From Pseudobutyrivibrio sp. OR37 (GTDB taxonomy: Bacteria; Bacillota; Clostridia; Lachnospirales; Lachnospiraceae), in NCBI RefSeq assembly GCF_900113655.1, contig NZ_FOQF01000019.1:1-64000 (forward strand): a stretch of 64,000 nt of DNA, read 5' to 3'. The translations under genes and the position numbers were made by a program. Below, one piece after another: positions 34,421 through 43,427 of the stretch. Position 1 is the stretch's first letter. The number at the start of each line of letters is the position of its first letter. The notes under the pieces are model-generated. The model searched no databases. It saw only the letters and a list, made by a program, of their open reading frames with translations, and was not told the origin of the DNA.

Positions 34421-35827
34421 TTAAATAAAATCCTTTATAAAATTGCAGATGTTATCCATAGCATTTGGTTCAAAAATACTTTCTGGATCAACATATACAA
34501 CCTTATCATTATCTAGTATATCAATAATCTGTTCGGCATTTTCTACAATTGGTACGTTGTAACCTTCTATTAAATATGCCATATTTCTTGCAGTTTCTCC
34601 TATATCGAGAAGAATCGTGCCACATCCAAAGCCTATACTTTCCCACACTGACGCGGAAACAGTACTTACGGTAACATTACTTTCTGCCAGATATCTAAAA
34701 ATATGATTATCAAGTGTATCAATTATATCCACCTTTTTATCTAATAACCATGGATATCTCTCTTTATAAAATCCAAATTCCTTTGGGTGTAATTTATATA
34801 TAATACGATATTCATCTCCCACTTTTTCCGCTAAATCTGCTGCAATCTTGCTGATATAAATACCTTCACGCTCTGTAGAAATAAAACAAATAGTTTTTTC
34901 TTCTTTAGGATACTTAGACTTATACTTTTCTCTTTCTCTTTCAAAGAAAGGAAAGCCCACCGTATGCATCTTAACTTTTGATGGCAAATGAACTATTTCT
35001 TCCTGTGTTCTACTGTATATGAGCTCATGATCTGGTAAAACCTCAGAATTATCCTCGGGATTAAACTGCATAGGGGTTAATGTTGGAAAGGCAAAGCCAT
35101 GGGCGTATTCAGCTGTAGGAATGCCTCTCTCCTTTCCCAATGCACTATATGCAAATGATTCCATAGAATAATAGCAAAGCTCCATTATAAGCTTTGGCTG
35201 CACTCTATCAAGTATTTGAGAACAATACTTTTTGGTAATCTCATAATAGAATATTCGCTCAACAAATCCATCTATTAATTCATCAGCTATATCAGTGCCA
35301 AATGTTTTCTCTATTTCTACAAATATATTTCCATAGCTGTTTTTTACAGCATCGGTGTACTGTTGTTTCTTTTTTGTATTAAAGCGATTTGCCAACTTTA
35401 CAGCAATGTTAGTTTTAAATGCTACTCTATCTGTAAAGAACACATTATTCATACCATTAGGCTGTAAATGAGTATGATTATCAGGATGTTCTACTAGAAG
35501 ACTGTTGAATTGCTTTGAGACTTCATCAAAAAATATATTTTCGTATACACCTGTTTCGATATTGCGATTTCTTCTTCCATCAGCAACAAACAAAACATCA
35601 ACTTTTTTGTGTGGAAGAGGCTTCAAAGCGTTCATTGCCATGTTAAGCAGCTCTTTTTTACTAAAAGGAGTCTGTGTACCTTCTTCTCTTCCTACAGTAT
35701 ATTTTTTGATTGTGTTATGTATTTCATATCGATATAAAGTCCATACCGGTATTCCATTTACCTTTATATTATTACAATTGTATTTTCTCTCGAAAGCTAA
35801 AAAATTCTCTATCGAAGGAGCTTGCAT
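34421..35827 (-). CDS. GT-B fold glycan transferase, KpsS/CDP-glycerophosphotransferase-like
   Basis: This is a soluble protein of 468 residues. The C-terminal half has TICFISTEREG, YRIIYKLHPKEFGF, and NVTVSTVSASVWESIGFGCGTILLD. The KLHP and late S/T-x-S-x-x-x-E segments are seen in the donor domain of KpsS-like and TagF-like transferases. As first gene of the operon with the variant cytidylyltransferase and aldolase, it is the natural candidate to transfer the CMP-activated sugar. It has a good GAGGAAGG ribosome site and its own promoter. Donor identity is inferred. Confidence 0.68.
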   Translation of the reverse strand: MQAPSIENFLAFERKYNCNNIKVNGIPVWTLYRYEIHNTIKKYTVGREEGTQTPFSKKELLNMAMNALKPLPHKKVDVLFVADGRRNRNIETGVYENIFFDEVSKQFNSLLVEHPDNHTHLQPNGMNNVFFTDRVAFKTNIAVKLANRFNTKKKQQYTDAVKNSYGNIFVEIEKTFGTDIADELIDGFVERIFYYEITKKYCSQILDRVQPKLIMELCYYSMESFAYSALGKERGIPTAEYAHGFAFPTLTPMQFNPEDNSEVLPDHELIYSRTQEEIVHLPSKVKMHTVGFPFFEREREKYKSKYPKEEKTICFISTEREGIYISKIAADLAEKVGDEYRIIYKLHPKEFGFYKERYPWLLDKKVDIIDTLDNHIFRYLAESNVTVSTVSASVWESIGFGCGTILLDIGETARNMAYLIEGYNVPIVENAEQIIDILDNDKVVYVDPESIFEPNAMDNICNFIKDFI

Positions 35828-35870
35828 GTTATACCTTCCTCTCTTTTTTAGATTATGTCTTTCGCGTCAT

Positions 35871-35898
35871 ATTATACACTATATATTTAGTTTGTAAA
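35871..35898 (-). promoter_or_regulatory. Sigma-A type promoter of the aldolase/cytidylyltransferase operon
   Basis: Minus strand: TTTACA (35893-35898), 16 bases, TATAAT (35871-35876), about 43 bases before the ATG at 35827. It lies immediately downstream of a terminator, so the three-gene operon is an independent transcription unit. Confidence 0.7.
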
Positions 35899-35923
35899 AT
35901 CTGGGGAATTTGGAATTAGCTAT

Positions 35924-35961
35924 AAAAAAAGAGGTTGGAATCCTTGTAAATCCCAACCTCT
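35924..35961 (-). terminator. Rho-independent terminator of the secreted repeat protein gene
   Basis: Minus strand: AGAGGTTGG pairs with CCAACCTCT (9 bp, 14-base loop), followed by seven T. It lies about 35 bases after the stop codon at 35996. Confidence 0.92.
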
Positions 35962-35995
35962 ATCTCTTGTTATGATCTGTTAATCCCTAACTCCC

Positions 35996-36526
35996 TTAGT
36001 CATCAATACCTGGATGGTAGTTAAGTGTCTGTACAGGAACTGCTCCTGCCTTAGGACCTGTTTGGCCCTTTACGAAATCGTATACACTGTAGATAGTGCA
36101 GTTATTCCATAATGCATCACGCTTTGTAGGAATTGGTCTCCAGCCTTCTGTCTTTTTTGTGTTTGCATAATGAAGGTAATATCCTACGATATCGTCTCCA
36201 TAAACAGCCTGAAGATCAGAATTTCTTGAAGCGTATACATCTACGTTAAAAGCAACTGTTGGCTGTCTCTGCTCCCAAATACCAAATGTAACGAAGTGTG
36301 TGAAGAGTGTAAGTTCATCATCTCCAAGCTCCTTCTGAACATCTGGATACATTGCAGCGTATTCTTTAGCATTAAATACTGTGTAGATAGTCTTAACTTC
36401 GTCGCTTGTGAGCTCTCTTCTATGAGCCTCGCCCTGAGCTGACATTGCAAAACTGTCAATTGTGAATACTGAAACGGCCATGAGAGTAGCTAATGCTAAT
36501 GATAAAGCCTTAACAAATTTCTTCAT
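35996..36526 (-). CDS. Secreted protein with two YPDV-type repeats
   Basis: This protein of 176 residues has a clear signal peptide (MKKFVKALSLALATLMAVSV, probable cleavage after SFA, residue 27). The mature part has two tandem repeats of about 40 residues. The first is FNAKEYAAMYPDVQKELGDD ending HFVTFGIWEQRQP; the second is FNVDVYASRNSDLQAVYGDD ending YLHYANTKKTEGWRP. Such Y-x-x-x-Y-P-D-V units recur in secreted Lachnospiraceae proteins and probably bind cell-wall or surface glycan, which is inference. There is no sortase or anchor motif. It has a very strong AGGAGGGG ribosome site, its own promoter and terminator, so high expression is likely. Confidence 0.85.
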   Translation of the reverse strand: MKKFVKALSLALATLMAVSVFTIDSFAMSAQGEAHRRELTSDEVKTIYTVFNAKEYAAMYPDVQKELGDDELTLFTHFVTFGIWEQRQPTVAFNVDVYASRNSDLQAVYGDDIVGYYLHYANTKKTEGWRPIPTKRDALWNNCTIYSVYDFVKGQTGPKAGAVPVQTLNYHPGIDD

Positions 36527-36563
36527 TCCATTCCCCTCCTAAATTATATTATTATTTAGAATA

Positions 36564-36592
36564 ATTCTATATTAACAATATGTCCAAATCAA
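36564..36592 (-). promoter_or_regulatory. Promoter of the secreted repeat protein gene
   Basis: Minus strand: TTGATT (36587-36592), 17 bases, TAGAAT (36564-36569), about 37 bases before the ATG at 36526. The gene has a terminator after it, so a promoter is expected here. Confidence 0.55.
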
Positions 36593-36614
36593 GGTAAAGT
36601 TGTGAAAAATTGTT

Positions 36615-37565
36615 TTATTTTTCGTAAGTTTTCTCACTGATTATATAGCGTGGTCGTTGCTTTGTTTCCATATATGTTTTGCCCACATATTCGCCGATAA
36701 CGCCAAGGGAAATAAGCTGAATTCCACCAAGGAAGCATACTGCTACCATGATACTAGACCAACCACCAAGTGTATTTCCAAGGAAGTGCTGAACTACTGA
36801 ATAAATTAAAAGTATAAGGCTGATAAATGCCACAAAAACACCAAAACCAGTAATCATGCGAATAGGCTTGATACTAAGTGATGTGATACCATCAAATGCA
36901 AGTGATAACATCTTTGATAGTGGATAGTGGCTCTCACCTGCGATACGCTCATTACGCTCGTAATACACACTAGTGCTCTTGAAACCTACAAGTGGGAACA
37001 TTCCTCTAAGGAAGATATTAACCTCTTTATAGTTTGCAAATTCATCAAGCACACGGCTTGAAACCAATCTATAATCTGCATGATTATATACAACCTCTGC
37101 GCCCATGCTGTTAAGTAGCTTATAAAAGCTTTCTGCTGTGAATCTCTTAAAGAATGTATCTGTATCGCGCTTGCTACGAACACCGTATACAATTTCACAA
37201 CCATCAGCGTATGCATCTACCATTTCGTTCATGGCATTGATATCATCCTGTCCATCACAGTCAATAGATATTGTAATATCACAAAGCTCCTTTGCTTCCA
37301 TAAGGCCTGCAAGAACAGCGTTCTGATGTCCGCGATTACGGCTCTGTGTGATTCCGACGAAGTGCTCATCCTGCATTGCCAGGTCTTTGATGATGTCCCA
37401 GGTTTTATCTTTTGAGCCGTCGTTTACGAACATTACGCGGGATTTATCATCAATCTTATCTAGGCTTACTAATTCCTTTATTTTATCTAAGAATAATGGT
37501 GCTGTAATTGGTAGAACCTCTTCCTCGTTGTAGCATGGTATTACTATGTATAATATAGGTTTCAT
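36615..37565 (-). CDS. GtrB-like polyprenyl-phosphate glycosyltransferase
   Basis: This GT2 enzyme of 316 residues has YIVIPCYNEEEVLP, FVNDGSKDKT and the metal motif SIDCDGQDD, with an aspartate-rich variation of DXD. Two C-terminal helices follow (GFGVFVAFISLILLIYSV and a second ending at GVIGEYVGKTYMETKQRPRY), the mark of GtrB/DPM1-like synthases. It would charge undecaprenyl phosphate with a sugar for GT-C enzymes. It lies after the double-hairpin repeat copy B but has its own AAGGAG ribosome site. No clear terminator follows it. Confidence 0.9.
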   Translation of the reverse strand: MKPILYIVIPCYNEEEVLPITAPLFLDKIKELVSLDKIDDKSRVMFVNDGSKDKTWDIIKDLAMQDEHFVGITQSRNRGHQNAVLAGLMEAKELCDITISIDCDGQDDINAMNEMVDAYADGCEIVYGVRSKRDTDTFFKRFTAESFYKLLNSMGAEVVYNHADYRLVSSRVLDEFANYKEVNIFLRGMFPLVGFKSTSVYYERNERIAGESHYPLSKMLSLAFDGITSLSIKPIRMITGFGVFVAFISLILLIYSVVQHFLGNTLGGWSSIMVAVCFLGGIQLISLGVIGEYVGKTYMETKQRPRYIISEKTYEK

Positions 37566-37588
37566 TTTTCTATCTCCTTTTAGTTACA

Positions 37589-37635
37589 CCCTCATCAGTC
37601 AGCTGCGCTGACAGCTTCCCCCAAAAGGGGAAGCC
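37589..37635 (-). repeat. Double-hairpin intergenic repeat, copy B
   Basis: Same layout as the copy at 23870: GCTTCCCC-tttt-GGGGGAAGC hairpin, GTCAGC-gca-GCTGAC hairpin, TGATGAGGG. It overlaps the end of the epimerase gene and provides its last residues (GGSCQRS) and TGA stop. Confidence 0.9.
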
Positions 37636-38453
37636 TTTAGGATTTGGTCGATTTTGGTGTTGTCGCCCCAGACGGCTTTGCTGTCGTATGGGCGGTCTGG
37701 GAAGGTACCGTAGGCTAGGCTGATGCTGTAGCCGTTGTCTTCGATGAATTTTTCAACTCGATCTGCCAACTTCATAGGCTTACCTGTACAACATTCAATG
37801 ATGCCAAGTACCTCATCCTGCATAGATGCCTTTGCAACCTGCTCACAGAATAAATCATAATCTGTAAAATCAAACTGATTCTGTCCTGTAGTAAATGGGA
37901 ATGTAACATCTCCTGCCTCAGCCGCTGCTGTAAGCTTAGAAAAAATGCTACAACCCTTATGTGCGTTACCTACAATGTAGTAGCCTCTAAGCCACTGAAG
38001 TTTTACTCCTGTTTCCTTGCACAAAAGAACTGTGGCCTGTCTCAATGCATTTTTTGCAATCCCATATAAGGACTGAGGTGCGCATGGAGTATCTGCCTTA
38101 ATACAGCCCTCCATAAAGCCTACCTCATGCATTGTTCCCATTACACAAAGCTTTCTAATTCCAGCCCTACACATCTTCTCTAGGAACTCATAATGATGTG
38201 GCAAATCCTTCATGTGATTTTCTGATGCATGTCTGAAGCCATCACGCCAAGCCAAATGAATTACTACATCTGGCTTTTCAAAATAGCCATATGGGTCTTC
38301 TAAAGTGAAGATATCTGCATCTATTCTCTTTGCTCTGGAGTCTACATCATCTGTGTGAAAATCAGTGGCGATGACTTCAGCTCCAAGGTCTAGCATTGTC
38401 TTTACAACGCCTTGACCTATGTAGCCGTTGGCGCCTGTTATTAGGTATTTCAT
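37599..38453 (-). CDS. NAD-dependent epimerase/dehydratase family protein
   Basis: This short-chain dehydrogenase of 284 residues has a Rossmann ITGANGYIGQG motif (residues 4-14), DVVIHLAWRDGF, and the catalytic YGIAKNA (Y-x-x-x-K). The usual serine region is VMGTMHEVG. It is shorter than most sugar-nucleotide epimerases (about 310-350), and its last residues, ASPFGGSCQRS, come from a dispersed DNA repeat rather than from the ancestral gene. It probably reduces, epimerises or dehydrates a sugar nucleotide of the locus; the substrate is unknown. Confidence 0.8.
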   Translation of the reverse strand: MKYLITGANGYIGQGVVKTMLDLGAEVIATDFHTDDVDSRAKRIDADIFTLEDPYGYFEKPDVVIHLAWRDGFRHASENHMKDLPHHYEFLEKMCRAGIRKLCVMGTMHEVGFMEGCIKADTPCAPQSLYGIAKNALRQATVLLCKETGVKLQWLRGYYIVGNAHKGCSIFSKLTAAAEAGDVTFPFTTGQNQFDFTDYDLFCEQVAKASMQDEVLGIIECCTGKPMKLADRVEKFIEDNGYSISLAYGTFPDRPYDSKAVWGDNTKIDQILKASPFGGSCQRS

Positions 38454-38485
38454 AGTGTTCTCCTTTGGGGCTAGCGAGAATCATA

Positions 38486-38535
38486 CCCTCATCAGTCAGC
38501 TGCGCTGACAGCTTCTCCCTACTAAGGGAGAAGCC
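38486..38535 (-). repeat. Double-hairpin intergenic repeat, copy C
   Basis: Minus strand: GCTTCTCCC-ttagta-GGGAGAAGC, then GTCAGC-gca-GCTGAC, then TGATGAGGGTATGA. It begins at the stop codon of the upstream transferase gene and ends 33 bases before the epimerase start. Confidence 0.9.
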
Positions 38536-39608
38536 TAGGCGAAGAGGTTGTCTAGCCATGCATGAATGCTGTATTTCTTGCGGATTGATTCGTTTTCCGC
38601 ATATGGGTTGTCTAGCCAGTCTGTGTCGGGTAGGACGAAGGCTGAGTAGTCGCCGGTGGCTTCGGCCTGGTCGGCCTTGGCAGCCAGGTCTGTAAGTACA
38701 GTATGGTTATTTTCATTATAGAACTCATAGTCTTTTAAATATATGTTGTTTGTAACCAACTTTCTCTTGATTCCAAGTGTCTCCATTGTACGCATTGTCA
38801 AACCCTGCTGATTTTCTGATGCAAGATCAAGGACTGCCTTTGAATGAAGACACATATCCCTAATGGAATCTGCTGCAAATGGAGTAAAGCTGATAATATC
38901 CATATCAAGATCCTTAACAAGCTTTGGATCTCTAAGCTTTTTGCCACGATAAACGCTTGGCGCCAGATAAAGCTTTAATGCCAGCTTCTTGTCAGGATTA
39001 GCTTTTTTGAAAGCCTTGAAATATCTATATCTAAATGGGAAAAATGCAGAAACACTTACATAATCGTATTTATATTCTGCTTGTTTTTCCAGTTTGTTGG
39101 CATCAAAATCATCTGAGTAAAACAAAGGGATTAATTCATAATCAGGATTGTTTTTTGCATCGACAGAATCAAAGGTTGCACGTCTGTCAAACAATCTTCC
39201 CAATTCTCCCTTATGTCGCATATTCTCAAATGAATCCCAAGAATAATAAATAGTCTTTGCACCTGGTTTTAATGCCTGTTCTTTAATATCCTTAATCACA
39301 TCATCAGTAAGGACATTTCCTCTGATAACAAGGAAATAGTCATAGCCTCCAGCAGGCATTTCTGCTATTATCCTATCCTTCAATTGATTGTTGAATTTTT
39401 TAAAGATATTATCCTTTTTCAAGAACTTCTCTAGATTCTTTAAAATCAAAAATCTGGTCTTTTCAGGCTCTTCATCATAAAATGCCACGTTAGCCCCTCG
39501 CGCTATCAAATCATCATGAATCTTGGTCTGATAAGAATAGAACTTAGGCATAATAATCAAAATATTTTTCAGTTTTAGGTCTACATTGTAGTCAAAAATC
39601 GGTTGCAT
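38535..39608 (-). CDS. Glycosyltransferase-like protein (CgeB-like GT-B)
   Basis: This soluble protein of 357 residues starts at ATG 39608, with AGAGGA 4 bases upstream; the open frame to 39653 overlaps the previous gene and is rejected. NILIIMPKFYSYQTKI begins an N-terminal Rossmann domain. The C-terminal LDLASENQQGLTMRTMETLGIKRKLVTNN matches the GT-B donor-site region of CgeB/LPS-type transferases that replace EX7E with Q-x-G-x-x-x-R-x-x-E. It is likely a cytoplasmic transferase for the repeat unit. Specificity is not known. Confidence 0.7.
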   Translation of the reverse strand: MQPIFDYNVDLKLKNILIIMPKFYSYQTKIHDDLIARGANVAFYDEEPEKTRFLILKNLEKFLKKDNIFKKFNNQLKDRIIAEMPAGGYDYFLVIRGNVLTDDVIKDIKEQALKPGAKTIYYSWDSFENMRHKGELGRLFDRRATFDSVDAKNNPDYELIPLFYSDDFDANKLEKQAEYKYDYVSVSAFFPFRYRYFKAFKKANPDKKLALKLYLAPSVYRGKKLRDPKLVKDLDMDIISFTPFAADSIRDMCLHSKAVLDLASENQQGLTMRTMETLGIKRKLVTNNIYLKDYEFYNENNHTVLTDLAAKADQAEATGDYSAFVLPDTDWLDNPYAENESIRKKYSIHAWLDNLFA

Positions 39609-39609
39609 T

Positions 39610-40773
39610 TTATCCTCTTGTATAAATTCTTCTAGATATAACCTGATAATCAAAGGTTAGCTTAGCATAGGCGTAAGATTTAGCCTTTGCCTGTTCTAAC
39701 ACATTTGGATTCTCAGTAATTTGCTTAAATACAGAAACCATATCCTCTTCATTTTCTACAAAGAAATAGTTCTGACCGTCGCAGTCTGTGTAGGTAGCAT
39801 CTGTATAGCTATCCCATGGATAAGTCATGTTGACACAACCACAGCACATAGCTGTTTCAAAGGTAGATGATTGAGTACCAGGCTGGCAGTATAAATCTGT
39901 ACCTGCAAGGAACTCCTCAATCTCCTTGTTAACCTTCCATCCCATAAAATGTACTCTGGAATCTGCTTCCATGAGTGGTCTGATTACACCCTCCATATCC
40001 TCTGGAATAGAACCAAATATAAAAAGGGCCATTCTTGGATCCTGAACCTTAGAAAAGGCCTTTAATAATTCCTCTGTACGTTTTGTTGCTGCAAGCTTTC
40101 CAGAATGTGCCATAATAATTGCATCCATAGGAAGGCTGTATTTATTGATGATATCCTGTCTTGCCTGCTTCTGCTGCTCTGGTGTATATATTGTTCCACC
40201 TGGAGCTAAAAATTCCTGCTTATCTTCTGGTATTGAATATAAATCGTTCATCCATGCCTTCATATCAGCACCGATATAAAGCACCTTATCTACTTCAGGC
40301 ATTGCCTTAGAAATATAATGTCCATGGATAATCTTATAAAATGCCTTGCTTAAGAAGGTTCTTGCTGAATCACTATAATCCTCATGGCAATCCATAAATA
40401 ACAGACATTCAGGATGCTTCTTGCAATAATCTGCTGCATCCATAATTTCATATCCACACATACCGTGAAATAAAATTGTGTCTGGCTGAATATCCTCTAA
40501 AAGCTTTTTAACTCTTCTGCACTTTTGAATTTTCTCAGTCCATAAATCGCTAAACATTACACGGTCATGAGCCCATCTAATTAAACGGGCGCCGTTGTCC
40601 ATGATAGTGTCTTCCTCTTCGCCCTTAACAAGATTTCCTCTCTCATAATGCCATAAATCAGTAACAATAGTTACATCATGCCCATCAGCTCTCTGGCAAT
40701 TAATCATCTGATTTTCCTGGTAAAGCATCCCTATAGTAAAATGTGATGCTAATGCAATATGAAGTATCTTCAT
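39610..40773 (-). CDS. Family 4 glycosyltransferase
   Basis: This GT-B enzyme of 387 residues has MKILHIALASHFTIGMLYQENQ at its start and a C-terminal donor domain (MAHSGKLAATKRTEELLKAF, then ADSRVHFMGW, GTDLYCQPGTQSSTFETAMCCGCVNMTYPW). The EX7E-type region is modified (QSSTFETAMCCG). It follows the initiating phosphosugar transferase by 3 bases, so it may add the second sugar to the undecaprenyl-diphosphate primer. That placement is inferred from gene order only. Confidence 0.83.
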   Translation of the reverse strand: MKILHIALASHFTIGMLYQENQMINCQRADGHDVTIVTDLWHYERGNLVKGEEEDTIMDNGARLIRWAHDRVMFSDLWTEKIQKCRRVKKLLEDIQPDTILFHGMCGYEIMDAADYCKKHPECLLFMDCHEDYSDSARTFLSKAFYKIIHGHYISKAMPEVDKVLYIGADMKAWMNDLYSIPEDKQEFLAPGGTIYTPEQQKQARQDIINKYSLPMDAIIMAHSGKLAATKRTEELLKAFSKVQDPRMALFIFGSIPEDMEGVIRPLMEADSRVHFMGWKVNKEIEEFLAGTDLYCQPGTQSSTFETAMCCGCVNMTYPWDSYTDATYTDCDGQNYFFVENEEDMVSVFKQITENPNVLEQAKAKSYAYAKLTFDYQVISRRIYTRG

Positions 40774-40776
40774 TTC

Positions 40777-42147
40777 TTATTCTCCGTTATTACTATTATT
40801 ATCTAGAGTTGCAAGAATCTCATCCGCAGTGATAACCTTGTCGAATCCTTCTGTACTTTCCTTCTTGAATACAATCCTGATAGTCATAAGGATAAGCTTT
40901 AAATCCAACAAGAAACTATAGTTTTCAATATACATCAAATCAAGCTTAAGCTTGTCATAAGCTGATGTATTATATTTACCATAAATCTGAGCAAAGCCTG
41001 TTAGTCCGCCCTTTACTTTACTTCTGAATTCAAATTCAGGAATTGCTTCTGTATATTTTTGCACATGTTCTATGCGCTCAGGTCTTGGTCCTACTATAGA
41101 CATCTCACCCTTTATGATATTAAACAACTGTGGAAGCTCGTCCACTCGGGTAGCTCTTATTACATGACCAACCTTTGTGATTCTATCATCATCATCTGTA
41201 GCAGGACGCTGTTCAGCATCCTCAACCATACTTCTAAATTTCAGAATGTCGAAAACCTTACCATCTCTGGTAACTCTGGCCTGCTTGTAAAATACCGGAC
41301 CATGATCCTCCAGCTTAATTGCGACAGCAATAATAAGCATAAGTGGTGAAAGTACAACCGCTGCTATTACACAAAGAACCACATCAAAGAATCGTTTTAC
41401 AATTCTTTGCTCAGGTTTAAGACCTGTAGTGTTAATCAATACAATAGGGGTATCAAACTGATGGATACCCTCACCGCCTGAAATAATAACATCGGAAATC
41501 TTAGGGGTAATATATGTCTCAATCTCATGCATGTAGCAATACTTAAGCAAATCGTTACGCTGCTCGGCACTGACATCGGAGATAACTATACCGTCATAAT
41601 CCACAAGCAAATCGATAATATTATCAATACCCTCATCTATACTTACGATGCGACAAATATTATAGCTATCAGTACGCGTGTCCATCTTTAGCTTGAGGCT
41701 AACTGATTCTTTATTTCCATAAACCATCAATAGCTTGCTGGCCTTAGTATGACTGTTGTAGATAGCAAAGAATATATATACAAATATTCCTGATATTACA
41801 AAATCCCCAAACGTAAGCCAAATCATTGCCTTGGCAGGAATCATTACATTAGCCATAAGTGAAAGCTGAAGATAGGTAACAACATTCACTATGAATATGG
41901 CAATCCACTGAGAAAATAGTACATCGGCAATCTTTAGGATTCCATATTTAAATCCCTCACATAGATGAATAATAAGTAAGCTAAGGATAAAATAGATTCC
42001 CATAAGGACATATTTTCCACGACCAAGCATAGGCCAGAAATACTCCTTATCAAATATAAAGTTTCTCCACACGTAATAATAAATCAGAGATAATACAACT
42101 AGTTCTATTACGCTTTCGATTTTTCTGATAGTATTTTTATTTTTCAC
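40777..42147 (-). CDS. Initiating polyprenyl-phosphate sugar-phosphotransferase (WcaJ/WbaP family)
   Basis: This protein of 456 residues has four N-terminal helices, a Rossmann-like middle region (LLMVYGNKESV) and a C-terminal bacterial sugar-transferase domain. KRFFDVVLCVIAAVVLSPLM, FYKQARVTRDGKVFDILKFRSMVEDAE, RVDELPQLFNIIKGEMSIVGPRPE and GLTGFAQIYGKY are its signature blocks. It would transfer a sugar-1-phosphate to undecaprenyl phosphate and so start the repeat unit. The start is GTG at 42147 behind AGGGTG. It is the only such initiating enzyme in the window, placing it at the head of polymer synthesis. Confidence 0.93.
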   Translation of the reverse strand: MKNKNTIRKIESVIELVVLSLIYYYVWRNFIFDKEYFWPMLGRGKYVLMGIYFILSLLIIHLCEGFKYGILKIADVLFSQWIAIFIVNVVTYLQLSLMANVMIPAKAMIWLTFGDFVISGIFVYIFFAIYNSHTKASKLLMVYGNKESVSLKLKMDTRTDSYNICRIVSIDEGIDNIIDLLVDYDGIVISDVSAEQRNDLLKYCYMHEIETYITPKISDVIISGGEGIHQFDTPIVLINTTGLKPEQRIVKRFFDVVLCVIAAVVLSPLMLIIAVAIKLEDHGPVFYKQARVTRDGKVFDILKFRSMVEDAEQRPATDDDDRITKVGHVIRATRVDELPQLFNIIKGEMSIVGPRPERIEHVQKYTEAIPEFEFRSKVKGGLTGFAQIYGKYNTSAYDKLKLDLMYIENYSFLLDLKLILMTIRIVFKKESTEGFDKVITADEILATLDNNSNNGE

Positions 42148-42156
42148 TTATTCACC

Positions 42157-43413
42157 CTATGCTCTTTCATTTTTATTAGTTTCAACCATAAAATATGCCA
42201 AGAAATATGAATAGTAAGGCAATAGATATCTATAATACATATCTAATCCCAAATCCATAAACAAAAAAGAAATCATTATAGAAAATACAATAATCTTTGC
42301 CTTTTTATTAGCCTTGAAGCTATTTACTATTGTAAGCACAGGGAACCAGTAGTAGGCAATAAATCCAAATATACCATAAGAGAAAAGCAGTTCGCAGAAA
42401 TTCATATGAATCTGAATGTGCCTGTAAGTGATTTCTGTTCCCTGTCTAAACTCTTCAATAGCAGAGTATGGCATTTCTTTAAACGCGTAGAAACCATGTC
42501 CAAAGATCGGATATTCCATGAAATGCTCCTTAAAGGCTGCCATCATTGCCATACGCTGACCTGTGCTGGTGTGAAGGTCATACTCTTCTGCCACAACCCC
42601 TGTAAACAATTCAGCTATCCTATATCCAATAACTCCGTAAAGTGGTGGTATAACCATAATAGCTGTAAATGCGATTATAGCAAGTACCAACAGTATTATT
42701 AAGTTTCGTCTTATCACCCTTTTATCATCTGATGCTCCCACTATCATTATCGCAAATACGAATACAATTGGAAGTACAGAAGATTTAGCACCTGTAGCGA
42801 TTATTTCAAACAAACCAATAATTGTAATCCAAAGATACTGTTTAACCTTCTTTAGAACTATTAGCTGATAGAGAATTGGTATAAGTAGAATCAATACCAG
42901 ATTTCCTGTATCAATTACTCCACCTGCAGGAGTTGCTCCCACTCTAGAATACATTCCATCAAGCCACTCACTCCATTCAGTATCAAAGCATAAGCTAACA
43001 ATAAGGGTTGTTATAATTATAACTGTTCCACTAATTGATAGAATATCAAGTATGTCATCCTTGTTATAAAACATTAAAACAAGTAGCAAAATAGCAGGTA
43101 CTACCGTAAGTATTGTAATCATCCTGCTAAAGTATTCAGCGCCTAACCTAATTCTAAAATGGCCATATATCATTATGATTGCAGAAAAAGCCAATGCCCA
43201 TACAACAGCCTTGTTACACAAACCTTTTTTCATAGGCTCTTTATCGTTAATGAATAGCCATAGACAGTATACGAATGCCAATCCATCAAACAGCAGATTA
43301 ACCGGTACACAAGCCTTGTAAACTGTCAAACCCAGATTACATCTGGCAAATATGATTCCTGTAATTATTATAATCGTTATAAGCTTCTGTTTTTTATTTA
43401 ATAGCTCTTTCAC
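42157..43413 (-). CDS. O-antigen ligase/polymerase family membrane protein
   Basis: This protein of 418 residues has about 11 helices and a large extracytoplasmic loop. In that loop STGQRMAMMAAFKEHFMEYPIFGHGFYAF gives the Wzy_C/WaaL signature (arginine, then G-H-G). This is the second such protein in the window; the other is at 7306. It would polymerise or ligate the glycan begun by the WcaJ-like enzyme 9 bases downstream. It has a GTG start at 43413 with AGGAG upstream. Confidence 0.85.
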   Translation of the reverse strand: MKELLNKKQKLITIIIITGIIFARCNLGLTVYKACVPVNLLFDGLAFVYCLWLFINDKEPMKKGLCNKAVVWALAFSAIIMIYGHFRIRLGAEYFSRMITILTVVPAILLLVLMFYNKDDILDILSISGTVIIITTLIVSLCFDTEWSEWLDGMYSRVGATPAGGVIDTGNLVLILLIPILYQLIVLKKVKQYLWITIIGLFEIIATGAKSSVLPIVFVFAIMIVGASDDKRVIRRNLIILLVLAIIAFTAIMVIPPLYGVIGYRIAELFTGVVAEEYDLHTSTGQRMAMMAAFKEHFMEYPIFGHGFYAFKEMPYSAIEEFRQGTEITYRHIQIHMNFCELLFSYGIFGFIAYYWFPVLTIVNSFKANKKAKIIVFSIMISFLFMDLGLDMYYRYLLPYYSYFLAYFMVETNKNERA

Positions 43414-43427
43414 TTAATCACTCCTAT

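Noticed and set aside
36596-36618. Possible terminator GAAAAAT/ATTTTTC after the GtrB-like gene
   Set aside because: The stem is all A and T apart from one pair, and there is no stable GC part or separate T-run.
38377-38559. Small minus-strand open frame containing LSAQLTDEG
   Set aside because: It is only the translation of repeat copy C and an overlap with neighbouring genes.
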